Shown here one piece after another: positions 5,046 through 6,921 of a DNA stretch of 6,921 nucleotides (positions within the stretch are counted from its first letter, which is position 1; each line of letters opens with the position of its first letter). The stretch spans positions 1-6,921 of the forward strand of contig JALVCM010000484.1 of NCBI GenBank assembly GCA_027010005.1, given 5' to 3'. The translations under genes and the position numbers were made by a program. Below the pieces are notes generated by a model, which worked only from the letters and a program-made list of their open reading frames with translations, was not told where the DNA came from and made no database searches. The stretch is from Thiohalobacter sp. Lineage in GTDB: Bacteria; Pseudomonadota; Gammaproteobacteria; DSM-19610.

Positions 5046-6921
5046 TTTCAGAACACTCCACCAAAGCATCAAGTTACTTTCTATATAATTTTATCCACCT
5101 TTATCGTGCTGATTGTTCCTGTCACTGCAGTACGATCGGAAGAAGGAAACGATGAAGAAGCGTTACTTTCCCTGTATGGCGATACAGAAATGATCAGCAT
5201 TGCAACGGGTCGCCAGCAGCCAATTACCAAAGCTCCGGCGGCTGCCACGGTGATAACGGCAGAGGATATAAAGGCGATTGGCGCTACGGACCTGGATGAA
5301 GTGCTGGAAACTGTTCCCGGGTTGCATGTTGCCAGAAGCAGCACAGGCTACAACCCTGTTTATACGATTCGCGGTATCTTCAGCGATTTCAATCCGCAGG
5401 TGCTGGTTATGATAAACGGCATCCCCATCACTAATATTTATTTGAGTAACCGGAATCTGGTATGGGGGGGTATGCCGGTAGAGGCCATTGCACGCGTCGA
5501 GGTGATCCGTGGACCGGGTTCTGCAATTTATGGCGCCGATGCCTTTGCTGGCGTCATTAACGTTATTACCAAAACCGGTCGGGATATCTCCGGTACCCGG
5601 GTCGGTGGTCGAGCGGGCAGTTTTGATACCCGTGACGTGTGGGTACTGCATGGTGGCAGTCTGGGTGATTTCGATGTGGCCATGACGCTGGAGTATCACG
5701 ATACGGATGGACAAAGTGAGACCATTAAAGCCGATGGCCAGACTGCGCTGGATGCAGTATTTGGAACCAGCGCATCCCTGGCCCCGGGTCCCGTCAACCT
5801 GCAACGCAAGAACCTGGATATCCGCTTTGATATAGCGCAGGGTGACTGGCGTTTGCGAGCTGGATTACAGCGCAGGAAAGACTGGGGAAACGGAGCGGGT
5901 ATTGCACAGGCGCTGGATCCCCGCAACCGGTTTTCCAGCGACCGATGGAACATGGATCTGACCTATCACAATCCTGATGTATCTGAAAACTGGGATGTGA
6001 AGGCCCAGATCAGCTATCTGGATACCAGCATGGAAGTCGATCGAAATCTGGTGGTGTTCCCACCCGGGGTCATATTACCGATCGGTACAGATGGCAATGT
6101 CAATCCAGTAAGTCCGGCAGGTCTGGTGACGTTTAGCGATGGCTTTATTGGCAATCCGGAAGTCTTTGAGCGCCATTATCGCGTTAACGCATCAGCGTTC
6201 TATTCAGGGATTAATCAACACAGTATTCGCCTGGGCACGGGTTTCACGCTGAGTGAAGTCGACAAGGTCAAGGAAACCAAAAACTTTGGTCCAGGTGTGA
6301 TTGACGGCACTGTTTCACCGATTGATGGCACCCTGACAGACGTTTCAGATACCATATACGTATTTCTCCCGGAAGACGAAAGAAAAAACTACTACCTGTT
6401 TGCGCAGGATGTCTGGAATATTACCAGCAATCTGGAACTGACCGCCGGCGTCCGATACGATCATTATTCTGACTTCGGTAATACGATTAATCCACGCCTG
6501 GCGCTGGTCTGGCCGTTGCGCCATGATTTGACCGCAAAACTGCTCTATGGCCGTGCTTTCAGGGCCCCTTCTTTTGCAGAAACCAAAATTATTAACAACC
6601 CTGCGGCGCTGGGTAACCCCAATCTTGACCCGGAGAAGATAGAAACCGTCGAACTGGATTTCGATTATCGATATGCAAACAGTTTGCAATATACGTTAAG
6701 TCTGTTCAGCTATCGCTGGGATGACATTATCCAGTTTGTGCCGGGCGCTGCTGGCGCTGTAGCAGAGAATGTCGGTAAACAGAAAGGGTACGGTCTTGAG
6801 TTGGGTGTCGAGTGGCAGCCTGTTCATAATTTAAGGCTGCTTGGAAATTATGCCTTCCAGAAATCAAGAGACGAGACTGCGAATCAGGATGCGGGCAATG
6901 CACCTCAGCATCAGGTTTATC
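5043..6921 (+). CDS. TonB-dependent outer-membrane receptor (partial, 3' end outside window)
   Basis: The frame is open from ATG 5043 to the window edge (626 codons). These receptors use inner-membrane TonB energy to import siderophores, cobalamin, metal chelates or other scarce ligands across the outer membrane. A signal peptide is visible: a short polar start, a hydrophobic core at about 11-30 (VTFYIILSTFIVLIVPVTAV) and a charged acidic region after it. A possible TonB box lies near MISIATG (50-56). The plug domain runs from about 58 to 180, with ITAEDIKAIG, DLDEVLETVPGLHV, YTIRGI and RGPGSAIYGADAFAGVINV (156-174). The barrel follows, with receptor-typical GVRYDHYSDFG, INPRLALVW and YGRAFRAPSFAE (about 502-513). 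The final strands and the C-terminal aromatic residue are off the edge. The ligand cannot be told from sequence. It is the fourth gene of the operon, which suggests the pathway product or its metal complex as ligand; that is inference. Confidence 0.92.
   Translation, partial: MFQNTPPKHQVTFYIILSTFIVLIVPVTAVRSEEGNDEEALLSLYGDTEMISIATGRQQPITKAPAAATVITAEDIKAIGATDLDEVLETVPGLHVARSSTGYNPVYTIRGIFSDFNPQVLVMINGIPITNIYLSNRNLVWGGMPVEAIARVEVIRGPGSAIYGADAFAGVINVITKTGRDISGTRVGGRAGSFDTRDVWVLHGGSLGDFDVAMTLEYHDTDGQSETIKADGQTALDAVFGTSASLAPGPVNLQRKNLDIRFDIAQGDWRLRAGLQRRKDWGNGAGIAQALDPRNRFSSDRWNMDLTYHNPDVSENWDVKAQISYLDTSMEVDRNLVVFPPGVILPIGTDGNVNPVSPAGLVTFSDGFIGNPEVFERHYRVNASAFYSGINQHSIRLGTGFTLSEVDKVKETKNFGPGVIDGTVSPIDGTLTDVSDTIYVFLPEDERKNYYLFAQDVWNITSNLELTAGVRYDHYSDFGNTINPRLALVWPLRHDLTAKLLYGRAFRAPSFAETKIINNPAALGNPNLDPEKIETVELDFDYRYANSLQYTLSLFSYRWDDIIQFVPGAAGAVAENVGKQKGYGLELGVEWQPVHNLRLLGNYAFQKSRDETANQDAGNAPQHQVY

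Noticed and set aside
5163..5804. A 213-codon minus-strand open frame
   Set aside because: It lies wholly opposite the TonB receptor plug and early barrel, whose plus-strand motifs are unmistakable. The minus translation shows no family features.
1..6921. CRISPR array, tRNA or rRNA genes, phage genes, complete insertion sequence
   Set aside because: No regularly spaced repeats, cloverleaf or rRNA signature, phage protein motifs or full transposase were seen on either strand.

Overview
The window looks like bacterial chromosome of about 50% GC, probably from a Gram-negative proteobacterium (a gammaproteobacterium is my best guess). The strongest support is a TonB-dependent outer-membrane receptor with a signal peptide. 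Compact operon structure with GTG starts and stop/start overlaps fits this. No species can be named from the sequence.

Layout. Positions 1-251 hold the 3' end of an unrecognised gene. It is followed 36 bases later by a small integral-membrane enzyme of the CDP-alcohol phosphatidyltransferase family (288-959), whose signature motif lacks the usual AR arginine. Positions 960-1550 are a roughly 590-base spacer. It contains a possible small convergent ORF (910-1146, minus strand), a near-consensus sigma70 promoter (1230-1258) whose -10 box sits inside a perfect palindrome, a hairpin (1300-1321), and a short coding relic resembling the N-terminus of an IS701/IS4-type transposase (1433-1501).

From about 1551 to the end of the window runs one co-directional, tightly packed operon. 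It encodes a ThDP-dependent acetolactate synthase-like enzyme (to 3350), two consecutive proteins of the citrate synthase/citryl-CoA lyase fold (3347-4183 and 4180-5034), and a TonB-dependent receptor (from 5043 or 5031, cut by the window edge). The first two junctions are GTGA overlaps, where the GTG start of the next gene overlaps the TGA stop of the previous one. A GTGA is also present at the third junction, so all four genes may be translationally coupled.

The most interesting point is the pairing of a canonical-looking ThDP enzyme core with two different citrate synthase-fold proteins. By hand alignment both appear to have lost the His, His and Asp that catalyse the citrate synthase reaction. 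The ThDP enzyme also lacks the active-site tryptophan of biosynthetic acetohydroxyacid synthases. The set reads as a dedicated small-molecule pathway, possibly making or handling a carboxylate or metal-chelating metabolite that the TonB receptor takes up. The gene order and residue changes are visible in the sequence; the pathway role is inference.
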